Program-made: the position numbers and the translations under genes | DNA from: MADRE2 sp964397015 | GTDB taxonomy: Bacteria > Desulfobacterota > Desulfobacteria > Desulfobacterales > Desulfobacteraceae | Length of the DNA stretch: 64,000 bases | Reading direction: 5' to 3' | Assembly (NCBI GenBank): GCA_964397015.1 | Contig: CAYNHL010000001.1 | Coordinates: forward strand, 43,736 to 107,735 | In this document: one piece after another, positions 16,509-25,640 of the stretch | How positions within the stretch are numbered: position 1 is the first letter of the stretch | Layout: every line of letters begins with the position of its first letter | Notes under the pieces: generated by a model | Told to the model about the DNA's origin: nothing | Databases searched by the model: none | What the model saw: the letters and a program-made list of their open reading frames with translations, nothing else

Positions 16509-18680
16509 ATGATTTTTATTACCGGCATTCTGGAAAAACGGCACTATCAGAACCCCGACACCCACTATACAGTGGCCCGGTTCAAGGTACAGACGCTTGA
16601 AGATCCCATTACCATTGTCGGACATCTTGCCGGTGTCAGTGAAGGTGAAACCCTGAAAATTTCAGGAAAATGGGGTACGCACTCCCGGTATGGGGAGCAG
16701 TTCACTGTCCTGTCGTATGAAATCATGCTGCCGGCAACCCTGCCCGGCATTAAAACATACCTTTCTTCCGGTATTATCAGCGGGCTGGGTCCAGGCATGG
16801 CGGACCGGATTGTTACACATTTCAGGGAACGGACACTGGATATCATCGAAAACGAACCTGGCCGCCTGATGGAAGTCTCCGGCATTGGAAAAGCCAAAAA
16901 AGAAAAGATAGAGAAAGCCTGGAACGAACATCACCGGGTGCGCCGGGTAATGAAATTTTTACAGAACGCAGGCATCTCTATTTCCCATGCCGCCATGATC
17001 CTTACACAATACGGGTCGCAGGCCATTCATATCCTTGAAACAGATCCCTTCCGCATCGCCCGTGACATTCCAAGGAACGGATTTAAAATCGCAGACTGCA
17101 TTGCCCGCCACACCGGCATCCCTGACGATCATCCTGACAGGATAATGGCGTTTGTTTTAAATTACCTGGCCCTTTGTGAAAGCGATGGTCACGTGTTTGT
17201 TTTTCAAGATGACATTGTGCAGCAGTGCAGCTTCAACCTGGGCATTGATGACAGCGACGTGATCCTGGCCCTTGAAGGGCTTGAAATCCGCGAGGAAATT
17301 ACCATTGAAACAGGCCGGGACGGCGACCCTGCCCGGGTGTATCGAAAAAAACTGTACCAGGCTGAAAAAGGCATTTTCAACCATATACGCGCGCTGCTGT
17401 CCATGCCGCCCCCTGAATTTTTACTGGAAAAGGAACAGATCATAGAAATGGTGCTGTCCCGCCTGGCGGTCCAGCTGTCGGACGAACAGCTTGACGTGAT
17501 CTGCCAGGTCATGACTCACAGAACCGTTGTAATTACAGGCGGCCCCGGAACGGGAAAAACGACATTGATCCGTTCATTGTGCACGGTTTTTCAACACCGT
17601 CGGCAGCATGTCCTGCTCAGTGCACCCACTGGTCGGGCAGCCCGGAAGCTTTCCGAGGTGACAGGGAAAAAAGCCTTCACCCTCCATAAAATTTTAGGAT
17701 ATGACGCGGAAACCGGCTGTTTTGAAAAAAACCGCGCCAACCCCCTGGACATGGATGTTTATATTGTGGACGAGGCATCCATGGTTGATACGGAACTCAT
17801 GTTTCACCTGCTCGAGGCTGTACCGGTGCAGTCCATTCTCATCCTGGTGGGAGACACCTTTCAACTCCCGTCAGTTGGGCCTGGTAATGTCCTGGCCGAT
17901 ATTATCGATTCCGGTGCCGTAAAAACCTTTTCACTGACCCGGATATTCCGGCAGGCCCAGAAAAGCCCCATCGTCATGAATGCCCATCATATCAGGAACG
18001 GCCGGATGCCGGACCTGGAACCGCCCGAAAAAGCGGTCTTGTCCGAATTTTATTTTATTGAAAACAGCTCCCCGTCAAAGGTGGTTACCACCATTATAGA
18101 CCTGTGTACCGGGCGTATAAAAAACGCATTTTCACACATTGACGAAATCCAGGTTCTAACCCCCATGCACAAGGGCGAAGCCGGAACCATCAACCTCAAC
18201 CAGCGGCTCCAGCAGGCCCTGAACCCTGATCCCGGCGGTATGGCCGCCGGGATGTTCGTTTTCAAACCCGGTGACAAGGTCATGCACCTGAAAAACAATT
18301 ATGAAAAAGATGTGTTCAACGGTGACATAGGAATTGTGCATTCTTTTTCAAAAAGCCGTGGAATTCTCACTGTGAACTATGACGGCCGCCTGGTGACATA
18401 CGAAGGTCCGGAATCAGACGAGCTTGCCCTGGCCTATACCATTTCGATACATAAATCCCAGGGATCTGAATATACCGCCGTAATAATTGCGCTGACCATG
18501 AACCATTTCCCTCTGCTCCAGCGCAACCTGCTTTATACCGCTATCACCCGGGGGCGTGACCTGGTCATCATCGTAGGATCAAAGAAGGCATTTGAAACAG
18601 CTCTTTACAACGACAACACCCAGAAGCGCAGGTCCGGCCTGAAACAGCGGCTTGAGACATGTGCGGTACAGGCCGGCTGA
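16509..18680 (+). CDS. recD2: RecD2-type superfamily 1 DNA helicase
   Basis: The 723-residue length and layout fit RecD2, the RecD-like 5'-3' helicase of species that use it apart from RecBC. An N-terminal OB-like domain is followed by helix-hairpin-helix motifs (LMEVSGIGKAKKEK, about 115-130), Walker A GGPGTGKTT (about 345), Walker B/motif II VDEASMVD, motif III VGDTFQLPSVGPG, and the C-terminal UvrD-like module with YTAITRGRDLVIIVG. It starts immediately after the gmhB stop with no gap. Confidence 0.93.
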   Translation: MIFITGILEKRHYQNPDTHYTVARFKVQTLEDPITIVGHLAGVSEGETLKISGKWGTHSRYGEQFTVLSYEIMLPATLPGIKTYLSSGIISGLGPGMADRIVTHFRERTLDIIENEPGRLMEVSGIGKAKKEKIEKAWNEHHRVRRVMKFLQNAGISISHAAMILTQYGSQAIHILETDPFRIARDIPRNGFKIADCIARHTGIPDDHPDRIMAFVLNYLALCESDGHVFVFQDDIVQQCSFNLGIDDSDVILALEGLEIREEITIETGRDGDPARVYRKKLYQAEKGIFNHIRALLSMPPPEFLLEKEQIIEMVLSRLAVQLSDEQLDVICQVMTHRTVVITGGPGTGKTTLIRSLCTVFQHRRQHVLLSAPTGRAARKLSEVTGKKAFTLHKILGYDAETGCFEKNRANPLDMDVYIVDEASMVDTELMFHLLEAVPVQSILILVGDTFQLPSVGPGNVLADIIDSGAVKTFSLTRIFRQAQKSPIVMNAHHIRNGRMPDLEPPEKAVLSEFYFIENSSPSKVVTTIIDLCTGRIKNAFSHIDEIQVLTPMHKGEAGTINLNQRLQQALNPDPGGMAAGMFVFKPGDKVMHLKNNYEKDVFNGDIGIVHSFSKSRGILTVNYDGRLVTYEGPESDELALAYTISIHKSQGSEYTAVIIALTMNHFPLLQRNLLYTAITRGRDLVIIVGSKKAFETALYNDNTQKRRSGLKQRLETCAVQAG

Positions 18681-18787
18681 AACCCGTTCCAGCCATACCA
18701 GCACTTGACTATATTGGTGAACATGATAGGACTTAAAGCATCCGCCAATTTAAACAACAATACTCACTGACACTGGAGGCGCATCAA

Positions 18788-19465
18788 ATGCTTGTCAAAC
18801 ACTGGATGTCCAGAAACGCCATTACCATTGATACCGATGCCACCCTGGAAAAGGCGGCAGCCCTCATGAAACTCCATCGTATCCGTATGCTGCCGGTTTT
18901 GAAAAACGGTTTTCTGGAAGGGATAATCACGGACAGAGACCTGAAAAGAGCGTCTGTACCGGATGAAGGTGATTATGACAGTAAAGGAGCACAAGCAGCG
19001 ATAAAAATCAAGGCTGTCATGACTAAAAACCCCGTCTGTATCCTGTTTGACAGGACAATTGATGAAACCGCCCAATTACTGCTGGACTACAAAATATCCG
19101 GGGCACCAGTCGTGGACGGCATGGATAATTTCATTGGCGTGATTACCCAGACAAATGTATACAAGGCCCTGATATCAATGACCGGCGGCCATAAAAATAA
19201 TAACAATGTACAGTTCGGCCTGGTGGTCAACGATACCAGAAACGCCATAAAAGAAATTGATGAGCTGCTCAGGAGCTACGGCGGCAGGGTAATAAGCATT
19301 TTAACCTCTGATGACAACCTGCCGCCCGGATACCGGAAGGTTTTTTTTCGGATGAGTGATATTGACCGGCCAAGTATAGATGCTATTGCCGAGGATCTTC
19401 AGACCAAAGGAGACCTCATATACATCATCAACCACCATGACAATGTCAGGATGATCTACAAGTAA
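18788..19465 (+). CDS. CBS-pair protein with C-terminal ACT-like domain (AcuB type)
   Basis: The 225-residue cytosolic protein has two CBS motifs (about 1-60 and 75-130; GIITDRDLK and GVITQTNVYKAL mark their ends) and a C-terminal ACT-like fold (GLVVNDTRNAIKEIDELLR, about 145-220). Such proteins bind adenine nucleotides and are annotated as AcuB after the Bacillus acetoin gene, but a function in acetoin use is not implied here. GGAGG precedes the ATG. It is probably a separate unit from recD2 (107-base gap). Confidence 0.85.
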   Translation: MLVKHWMSRNAITIDTDATLEKAAALMKLHRIRMLPVLKNGFLEGIITDRDLKRASVPDEGDYDSKGAQAAIKIKAVMTKNPVCILFDRTIDETAQLLLDYKISGAPVVDGMDNFIGVITQTNVYKALISMTGGHKNNNNVQFGLVVNDTRNAIKEIDELLRSYGGRVISILTSDDNLPPGYRKVFFRMSDIDRPSIDAIAEDLQTKGDLIYIINHHDNVRMIYK

Positions 19466-19512
19466 AACCCTTTGACAGGGGGGAGTTGCTTGAAATTGAA
19501 AAAGGAAGACAG

Positions 19513-20082
19513 ATGGACTTTGCCTGTGATCAGTTTTTTTCATGCCTTGAAACGGCAATTTCCGAAGCATCCCACCCGGCTGCCCCTGAACAGGGGCTTT
19601 TCCAGCCCACCAGCGTGATCGCCCTTTTTTCGGCCACCCCGGATCTTAGCCTGCTGTTCATACAAAAAGCCAACACCAAGGGATATCCATGGGCCAACCA
19701 GATGGCGTTCCCTGGAGGACATCATGACCGCACCGACGGCACCCGGCTTGAAACTGCTCTTCGGGAACTGGAAGAAGAGATGAACATTCACCGCGATCAT
19801 GTCCGGGTAGCCGGGTCCTTAGGGCATTTTCAAACCATCAACAACAAGGATATAGAAGCTTTTACCGGTGTCTGGCACCACCAGGGGGCGATCTATCACG
19901 ATCCGGCGGAAATCTCGAGGGTTTTTCAGATTCCCCTGGACCACCTTATTGAAACCCATGTTTCAAAGTCCTATCACAAATACTCCCCGAGCATCCATAC
20001 ACTGACCTATCCATATGAGGACGTGGTAATCTGGGGGGTGACGGCTAAAATAGTGTACCACCTTATCCAGCTGCTGAGATAG
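19513..20082 (+). CDS. NUDIX hydrolase, CoA pyrophosphatase (NudL/UPF0035) type
   Basis: The 189-residue protein carries the NUDIX box with the preceding FPGGHHDRTDG stretch and TALRELEEEM. The replacement of the usual first Glu and the FPGG-x-x-D-x-x-D spacing are characteristic of the CoA-pyrophosphohydrolase subgroup, which cleaves CoA or its derivatives to phosphopantetheine and 3',5'-ADP. I chose ATG 19513, preceded by AAGGAAG, over the in-frame TTG at 19486. Confidence 0.82.
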   Translation: MDFACDQFFSCLETAISEASHPAAPEQGLFQPTSVIALFSATPDLSLLFIQKANTKGYPWANQMAFPGGHHDRTDGTRLETALRELEEEMNIHRDHVRVAGSLGHFQTINNKDIEAFTGVWHHQGAIYHDPAEISRVFQIPLDHLIETHVSKSYHKYSPSIHTLTYPYEDVVIWGVTAKIVYHLIQLLR

Positions 20083-20084
20083 TA

Positions 20085-20333
20085 TCAGGAGTTATTCTTC
20101 CGCCGATGCATCCTGAGTGAAATTTTGGCCGCCAGAAACAGGTTGAGGCCGGCCAGGGAAAGAGGAAACCAAAGATGGGGGGAAAAAGCCGGAGTCCGAA
20201 GCGCCACCAGAACCCCCTGCACGGCAAAAGCAAATATCACAACAGCACCTGTAACCACTGTCCAGCACAGGATGCCTGCATCATACCAGGGCGTTATGGG
20301 TTTTCTGAAAACCGGATTCTGGTCAAGCTGCAT
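20085..20333 (-). CDS. Small two-helix membrane protein, unknown function
   Basis: The 82-residue protein has two hydrophobic segments (about 20-45 and 53-70) joined by a short loop, with basic residues at the C-terminus (MHRRKNNS) suggesting a cytoplasmic end. I do not recognise the family. Its 3' end nearly touches the convergent NUDIX gene, and its start faces the NrdR-box region. Confidence 0.55.
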   Translation of the reverse strand: MQLDQNPVFRKPITPWYDAGILCWTVVTGAVVIFAFAVQGVLVALRTPAFSPHLWFPLSLAGLNLFLAAKISLRMHRRKNNS

Positions 20334-20358
20334 AATGGACCTTTATTCTGCCTGTTTA

Positions 20359-20374
20359 CCACAATATATAGTAT
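20359..20374. promoter_or_regulatory. NrdR box 1 upstream of nrdD
   Basis: The 16 bases contain CAATATATAG (20362-20371), a full match to the NrdR core C-w-A-t-A-T-a-T-w-G. Its centre is 31 bases, about three helical turns, from that of box 2. Confidence 0.85.
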
Positions 20375-20381
20375 TATTTTC

Positions 20382-20411
20382 TTGACAATAAACTATATAT
20401 TGAACTATCCT
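20382..20411 (+). promoter_or_regulatory. Predicted nrdDG promoter overlapping NrdR box 2
   Basis: A perfect TTGACA (20382-20387) is followed after 18 bases by TATCCT (20406-20411). NrdR box 2 occupies the spacer, so NrdR binding would block RNA polymerase. Confidence 0.55.
20390..20405. promoter_or_regulatory. NrdR box 2 upstream of nrdD
   Basis: The core CTATATATTG (20393-20402) is a full match to the NrdR consensus, in tandem with box 1 and inside the predicted promoter spacer. NrdR is the ATP/dATP-sensing repressor of ribonucleotide reductase genes; its own gene is not in the window. Confidence 0.85.
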
Positions 20412-20494
20412 TTATTTTGCGATAGTATACACCATAGTGACATATAATAAAAGCACCAGGAAAAAAATTCAAAATCAGACCCAGGAGTACAGCT

Positions 20495-22585
20495 ATGTTT
20501 GACCAGATTAAAAAGCGGGATGGAAGGGTGGTCGAATTCGATTCATCAAAGATTACCGACGCCATACAAAAAGCCGGAGAGGCCACCGGGGAATTCGGCG
20601 TCAGGGAAGCCAAAAAAATGACCATGAAAGTAATCAGCCTGGCAAGAGATCTCAGGCTCGGCCCTGTTCCCGAGGTTGAGGATATCCAGGATATTGTCGA
20701 GCGCGTACTGCTGGATTCTCCCTTTTATAAAACTGCCAAAGCATATATCATTTACAGAGAACAGCACAACCAGATCCGCAAGATAGCCATCAAGGAAAAC
20801 GTGGATCTCATGGACAGCTATATCCGCCGCATGGACTGGAAAGTCAAGGAAAACAGCAATATGAGCTACTCGCTGCAGGGGCTCAACAACTTTATTTCAT
20901 CTGATATCACGGCAGAATACTGGTTGAACCGCATATACCCGCCCCCGGTAAGAGACGCCCACAACAGTGGTGATATCCATATTCATGACCTGAGCCTTTT
21001 ATCGGTCTATTGCGTGGGATGGGATCTTCAGGACCTGCTGCTCGAAGGGTTCAAGGGCGTAGCCGGAAAAGTGGAAAGCTCGCCTCCCAAACATTTCAGG
21101 AGCGCACTTGGCCAGATCGTCAACTTTTTCTATACCCTACAGGGAGAAGCGGCCGGAGCCCAGGCCATGTCCAACTTCGATACACTGCTGGCACCCTTTA
21201 TCAGGGCGGATCAACTGGCATTCAAACAGGTCAAGCAGGCATTGCAGGAATTTGTTTTCAATATCAACATCCCTACCCGGGTCGGATTCCAGACACCTTT
21301 CACCAATATCACGATGGACCTGGTGGTCCCGTCGACCCTGGCCGATTCCCGGGTGATCATAGGCGGGGAATACCAGGCCACGACCTACTCGGAATACCAG
21401 GAAGAAATGGACCTGATCAATGATGCCTTTGCCCAGGTCATGATGGAAGGCGACGCCAAGGGAAGGGTCTTCACATTTCCCATTCCGACCTACAACATCA
21501 CCGAGGATTTTGACTGGGACAATCCAAACCTGGAAAACGTCTGGAAAATGACTGGAAAATACGGGATTCCATATTTTTCAAATTTTGTCAATTCCGACAT
21601 GTCCCCTGAAGACGCCCGCTCAATGTGCTGCCGCCTGAGACTGGACAACAGGGAACTGCAGAAAAGGGGCGGGGGTCTTTTCGGTGCCAACCCCCTGACC
21701 GGCTCCATTGGTGTCGTTACCCTCAACCTGCCCAGGATCGGATACCTTGCCGGCACCAGGTCCGATTTTTTTGACCGCCTCGATAACCTGATAGAGCTGT
21801 CTGCAGAATCCCTGGCCATAAAACGCAAAGTGCTGGAAAAATTTACCAGCGGAGATCTTTATCCCTATTCCAAGTTCTACCTGAGGAAAATCAAGGAGCG
21901 TACCGATACATACTGGAAGAACCACTTTTCAACCATTGGCATTCTGGGAATGAACGAGGCCTGCCTCAACTTCCTGGGCGAGGGCATTGCCACACAGAAA
22001 GGACAGGCCTTCGCTGTCGAGGTCCTGGATCATATCCGGTCCCGCATCGAAACGCTCCAGGAAAAAACAGACGAGATGTTCAACCTCGAGGCCACACCCG
22101 CAGAGGGTACCGTCTACCGGTTTGCCATGATGGACAAGGCCAGGTACGAGAATATTGTCTGCGCCAACGAAACAGAATACAAAGATGGGAAAGACCCGTT
22201 TTATACCAACTCCACCCATCTGCCGGTCAATTATACCGATGATGTTTTCGAGGCCCTTGACCTGCAGGACAATCTCCAGATACGCTATACAGGGGGTACA
22301 GTGCTCCACCTGTTTTTAGGAGAGGAGGTCACGGACATAGAAACCGTAAAGGCCCTGATACAAAAAGTGGCCAACAATTACAAGCTTCCCTATTTTACAT
22401 TGACCCCCACGTTCAGTGTCTGTCCCTCCCACGGGTATCTTTCCGGAGAAGTTGAAACATGTGCCACCTGTAATTCACCAACGGAAATCTATTCCAGGGT
22501 CGTAGGATACCTGCGGCCGGTCGGACAATGGAACAACGGCAAGCAGACCGAATTTTCCATGAGGAAAACCTACAATGTCGCCTGA
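20495..22585 (+). CDS. nrdD: Anaerobic (class III) ribonucleoside-triphosphate reductase
   Basis: NrdD reduces ribonucleoside triphosphates to deoxy forms with a glycyl radical under anoxia. The 696-residue protein starts with an ATP-cone (KKRDGRVVEFDSSKITDAI, about 5-90) for allosteric control. The catalytic barrel follows. The C-terminal zinc cysteines are in FSVCPSHGYLSG and ETCATCNSP, and the glycyl-radical site reads RVVGYLRPVGQW (about 669-680). NrdG, its activase, overlaps the 3' end by 11 bases. Two NrdR boxes lie upstream. CAGGAG precedes the ATG. Confidence 0.96.
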   Translation: MFDQIKKRDGRVVEFDSSKITDAIQKAGEATGEFGVREAKKMTMKVISLARDLRLGPVPEVEDIQDIVERVLLDSPFYKTAKAYIIYREQHNQIRKIAIKENVDLMDSYIRRMDWKVKENSNMSYSLQGLNNFISSDITAEYWLNRIYPPPVRDAHNSGDIHIHDLSLLSVYCVGWDLQDLLLEGFKGVAGKVESSPPKHFRSALGQIVNFFYTLQGEAAGAQAMSNFDTLLAPFIRADQLAFKQVKQALQEFVFNINIPTRVGFQTPFTNITMDLVVPSTLADSRVIIGGEYQATTYSEYQEEMDLINDAFAQVMMEGDAKGRVFTFPIPTYNITEDFDWDNPNLENVWKMTGKYGIPYFSNFVNSDMSPEDARSMCCRLRLDNRELQKRGGGLFGANPLTGSIGVVTLNLPRIGYLAGTRSDFFDRLDNLIELSAESLAIKRKVLEKFTSGDLYPYSKFYLRKIKERTDTYWKNHFSTIGILGMNEACLNFLGEGIATQKGQAFAVEVLDHIRSRIETLQEKTDEMFNLEATPAEGTVYRFAMMDKARYENIVCANETEYKDGKDPFYTNSTHLPVNYTDDVFEALDLQDNLQIRYTGGTVLHLFLGEEVTDIETVKALIQKVANNYKLPYFTLTPTFSVCPSHGYLSGEVETCATCNSPTEIYSRVVGYLRPVGQWNNGKQTEFSMRKTYNVA

Positions 22586-23300
22586 CAGGCAAGAATCGAT
22601 GATAATTGGAGGATTTCAGAAAAATACCCTGATTGATTTTCCATCCACATTGTCCTGCCTGGTATTTACAAGGGGCTGCAATTTTTACTGCCCCTACTGT
22701 CACAACCCCGGTCTGGTTGATGGCAGCCGGGACCATGGCGGTAATCATTTTACACAACAAGATATCCTCTCTTTTCTTAAAACCCGAAAGGGACTTTTGG
22801 ACGGGGTGGCCATTACCGGCGGGGAGCCCTGCCTGCAACCCGGCCTTGAAAACTTCTGCCGGACGGTCAAGCAAATGGGATTCAAGGTAAAGCTTGACAC
22901 CAACGGCAGCTGCCCCGATATAATAAAAAGCCTTCTGGACAAAGCGCTGGTCGATTACATTGCCATGGATATAAAAACCAGTCCTGATCTCTATCACCTG
23001 GTTGCACGTCACCCGGTACAGGCACAGATCCAGGAAAGCATAACCACGATAATGTCCGATGCGCCAGGGTATGAATTCAGAACGACCTGCGCCGCTCCTT
23101 TTATTACACCTGCCGTCATGGATGATATCTGCCGGCTGATCAAAGGAGCCCGGCTGTATGTGCTCCAGAAATGCTCCCGCCAGGTTGAAATGCTGGATCC
23201 GGCCTTTGCCTCAAAACCGGCTAATTTTTACGAGGACAGTGACATTGACACATTCAGACACCAGGTACAGCCCCACGTGGAAGCCTGTATTGTCCGGTAA
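22575..23300 (+). CDS. nrdG: Anaerobic ribonucleotide reductase activating protein (radical SAM)
   Basis: The 241-residue radical-SAM protein has the CxxxCxxC cluster motif in RGCNFYCPYCHNP (about 34-46) and the SAM-binding GGEP in ITGGEPCLQP. It would use S-adenosylmethionine to install the glycyl radical on NrdD, whose gene it overlaps. The length and GFQKNTLIDFPS start fit the longer NrdG form (TIGR02495-type) rather than the short E. coli form. A second possible ATG is at codon 9. Confidence 0.93.
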   Translation: MSPDRQESMIIGGFQKNTLIDFPSTLSCLVFTRGCNFYCPYCHNPGLVDGSRDHGGNHFTQQDILSFLKTRKGLLDGVAITGGEPCLQPGLENFCRTVKQMGFKVKLDTNGSCPDIIKSLLDKALVDYIAMDIKTSPDLYHLVARHPVQAQIQESITTIMSDAPGYEFRTTCAAPFITPAVMDDICRLIKGARLYVLQKCSRQVEMLDPAFASKPANFYEDSDIDTFRHQVQPHVEACIVR

Positions 23301-23312
23301 GGGAAAAACCGC

Positions 23313-24458
23313 ATGAGCCGGCAGATGTTATGGGCCAGGATAGACCTTGATGCGATCCGGCACAATGTGAGCACCTTGAAAAGCATTACCTGTAACAATG
23401 CGTTGTTCATGGCCGTGGTAAAAGCGAACGGCTATGGCCACGGTGCGGTTCAGACAGCTGCGGCTGCCCTTGAAAGCGGAGCTGACCGGCTTGGGGTGGC
23501 CAGGCTTCATGAAGCATGCCAGTTGAGGCACGCAGGAATCGATGTCCCGATCCTTATTTTCGGCTTCGTTTCTCCTGAAGATACGGCACACCTTTTGGAA
23601 AATCAGTTGACGCCCACAGCCTGCGATCTTGAAACGGCCAGACAGTTTTCCCACGAAGCCCTGTGCCATGGCAAAACCCTCGGTATCCACATCAAGGTGG
23701 ACACCGGCATGGGACGCGTCGGCCTGCTGTGGGACCATGCCCCGGACCAGGTCCTTGCCATTGCCGGGTTAAATGGAGTCAGAATTGACGGCATCTATAC
23801 CCATTTTGCCGCAGCGGACATGCCGGACAGATCCTATACCGATCTTCAGGTCCAGCGGTTTGAAAAAATTTTATCCGACCTGGATCACAGGGGAGTTGAA
23901 TACGGCTTGCGGCACGCGGCAAACAGTGCCGGCATAATGGCCTTTGACAATGCACACTATGACATGGTCCGGGCTGGCATCGGCATTTACGGCCTGTTTC
24001 CATCCCCTGACATGGTCCGGAGCATTGACCTGAAGCCGGCGCTTGCCCTGAAAGCCCGCATCACCTCGGTCAGGCACGTTCCCAGAGGATTCAATGTCAG
24101 TTACGGAATGACGTTTCAAACCCGCCGGCCCACCTGCATTGCCTCTGTTCCAATAGGGTATGCGGACGGATATTCCCGGCTGCTCTCTTCAAGGGGCATC
24201 ATGCTGGTCAAGGGTCAAAAAGCGCCTGTCTGCGGAAGGGTATGCATGGACCAGACCCTGATCGATGTCGGGCATATCCCCGGGGTCAGGCCGGGGGATG
24301 AAGCGGTCCTGATCGGGCACCAGCAGTCCGAAGAGATTTCAGCCGACCACCTGGCATCTCTTACCCGGACCATTAATTATGAAATCGTGACATCATTGAC
24401 ATCCCGGGTGGAACGAAGATATTCAGGGACCTTTTCCACAATGGCACCAGCCACCTGA
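23313..24458 (+). CDS. alr: Alanine racemase
   Basis: This PLP enzyme interconverts L- and D-alanine for peptidoglycan. The 381-residue protein shows the PLP lysine in AVVKANGYGHG (about 31-41), the barrel motif KVDTGMGRVG, the conserved IGYADGYSR, and the catalytic tyrosine region NVSYGMTF. It starts 12 bases after nrdG. The family-typical end (INYEIVTSLTSRVERRY) is followed by about ten extra residues, and the last 82 bases overlap tail-to-tail with aroK on the other strand. Confidence 0.95.
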   Translation: MSRQMLWARIDLDAIRHNVSTLKSITCNNALFMAVVKANGYGHGAVQTAAAALESGADRLGVARLHEACQLRHAGIDVPILIFGFVSPEDTAHLLENQLTPTACDLETARQFSHEALCHGKTLGIHIKVDTGMGRVGLLWDHAPDQVLAIAGLNGVRIDGIYTHFAAADMPDRSYTDLQVQRFEKILSDLDHRGVEYGLRHAANSAGIMAFDNAHYDMVRAGIGIYGLFPSPDMVRSIDLKPALALKARITSVRHVPRGFNVSYGMTFQTRRPTCIASVPIGYADGYSRLLSSRGIMLVKGQKAPVCGRVCMDQTLIDVGHIPGVRPGDEAVLIGHQQSEEISADHLASLTRTINYEIVTSLTSRVERRYSGTFSTMAPAT

Positions 24459-24958
24459 TCAGGAGAAAGAGTATCACAGGCAATGCATATATCCTGGTAC
24501 CTTTCATACAGTCGGGTTCGTTCAAGGTAAAGGCCGGACAGGTCCTGTTTCGGACCGATGGCCACCCCTCGTGAAGAAAGGTCGGACAACCGGGAGGCAA
24601 GACAGGGAAGGTCGATTTTCAGGTAGATTACCATGCTGTTTTTTTTCAGGCAGGCCATGGCGCGTTCTTTGTATACAGCGCTGCCCCCGGTTGCAATGAT
24701 GGTACCGGAACAGTCAAGCCCGGCCAGGTAATCAGCCTCTATCTCCAGGAACTTCTCGATCCCATGGGTGGCAATAATCCTGGCCAGGGTCATTTTTTCC
24801 CCGTTCTGTATCAGGATATCGGTATCGATAAATCCATATCCCAGCTTTTTTGCCAAAATCCTCCCCACGGTCGTCTTGCCAACCGCCGGCATCCCGATCA
24901 GGACAATATTTATTTTTACACCTCTTTTCACATTATTCAGCCTGACCCCGTTCATCAT
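24377..24958 (-). CDS. aroK: Shikimate kinase
   Basis: AroK phosphorylates shikimate in the chorismate pathway. The Walker A reads GMPAVGKTTVGR, followed by the shikimate-binding FIDTDILIQ and ATGGSAVY, and a lid arginine region (LSDLSSRGVA). From ATG 24958 the product is 193 residues; a GTG at 24931 would give 184, nearer to the usual 170-175, and the start is not settled. Frames further upstream (to 25057) are AT-rich and do not look coding. The 3' end overlaps alr by 82 bases. Confidence 0.85.
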   Translation of the reverse strand: MMNGVRLNNVKRGVKINIVLIGMPAVGKTTVGRILAKKLGYGFIDTDILIQNGEKMTLARIIATHGIEKFLEIEADYLAGLDCSGTIIATGGSAVYKERAMACLKKNSMVIYLKIDLPCLASRLSDLSSRGVAIGPKQDLSGLYLERTRLYERYQDICIACDTLSPDQVAGAIVEKVPEYLRSTRDVNDVTIS

Positions 24959-25081
24959 CCTAAAACCCGAAAGTTGAACTTTAACAAAAAATTTTTGAAT
25001 GTATAGCATGAAAATGAAATTTTTACTATATTTTTTGAGAAATCCAATAAAAATCATCTCGATGATCCTGTTTTTTTTGCC

Positions 25082-25110
25082 TTGACAAGCAGTTCATTGC
25101 GCTTTATCAA
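25082..25110 (+). promoter_or_regulatory. Predicted promoter of mobB
   Basis: A perfect TTGACA (25082-25087), 17 bases, then TATCAA (25105-25110). The predicted start lies about 17 bases before the mobB ATG, giving a very short leader. Confidence 0.5.
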
Positions 25111-25133
25111 TACAAAGACTTCAACCTGTCATA

Positions 25134-25640
25134 ATGAAAGAGATCGAGATGCCCAATATTGTTTCCATCGTCGGCAAGTCCAATGCAGGCAAAACTACAC
25201 TGATGGAAAAGCTCGTGTCCTGCTTTACTGAAAAAGGATATGCCATAGGTACTGTCAAGCACGCCCATGAAGGATTTGATATCGACAAAAAAGGCAAGGA
25301 CAGCTGGCGGCACCGGAAAGCCGGGGCTAAAGCGACACTGCTTTTATCCAACGGATCACTGGCCCTGCTCAAGGATGAATCACGCCCGCCCATTGACACT
25401 ATATCGGCATACCTGGCCGACATGGACCTGATCCTGGTGGAGGGATTCAAACGTCAACCCGTCAGCAAAATTGAAATTTTCCGTTCAGCCGCTCCCCATA
25501 CCCATCCCCTGTGCCTGGATGACCCCTGCCTGGTTGCCTTTGTAACGGACTCCGACCATAACCCGGGCGTACCATGCTTTGGGATCGACGACACTGAAGG
25601 CCTGGCCGCCTTTATTGAAAAAAGGTTCATTCTCAATTGA
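25134..25640 (+). CDS. mobB: Molybdopterin-guanine dinucleotide biosynthesis adaptor MobB
   Basis: This 168-residue P-loop GTPase has Walker A GKSNAGKTTLMEKL (about 13-26), the VKHAHEGFDIDKKGKDSWRH stretch typical of MobB, and ILVEGFKRQP as the Walker B region. It assists addition of GMP to molybdopterin for Mo/W enzymes such as formate dehydrogenase. A second ATG (25149) is possible. It is followed by the exported LPP20-like gene with a TTGA overlap; no MobA or MoeA gene is adjacent. Confidence 0.93.
   Translation: MKEIEMPNIVSIVGKSNAGKTTLMEKLVSCFTEKGYAIGTVKHAHEGFDIDKKGKDSWRHRKAGAKATLLLSNGSLALLKDESRPPIDTISAYLADMDLILVEGFKRQPVSKIEIFRSAAPHTHPLCLDDPCLVAFVTDSDHNPGVPCFGIDDTEGLAAFIEKRFILN

Noticed and set aside
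18705..18732. TTGACT-N16-TAGGAC as promoter of the CBS gene
   Set aside because: The -10 matches at only three positions; too weak to list as a feature.
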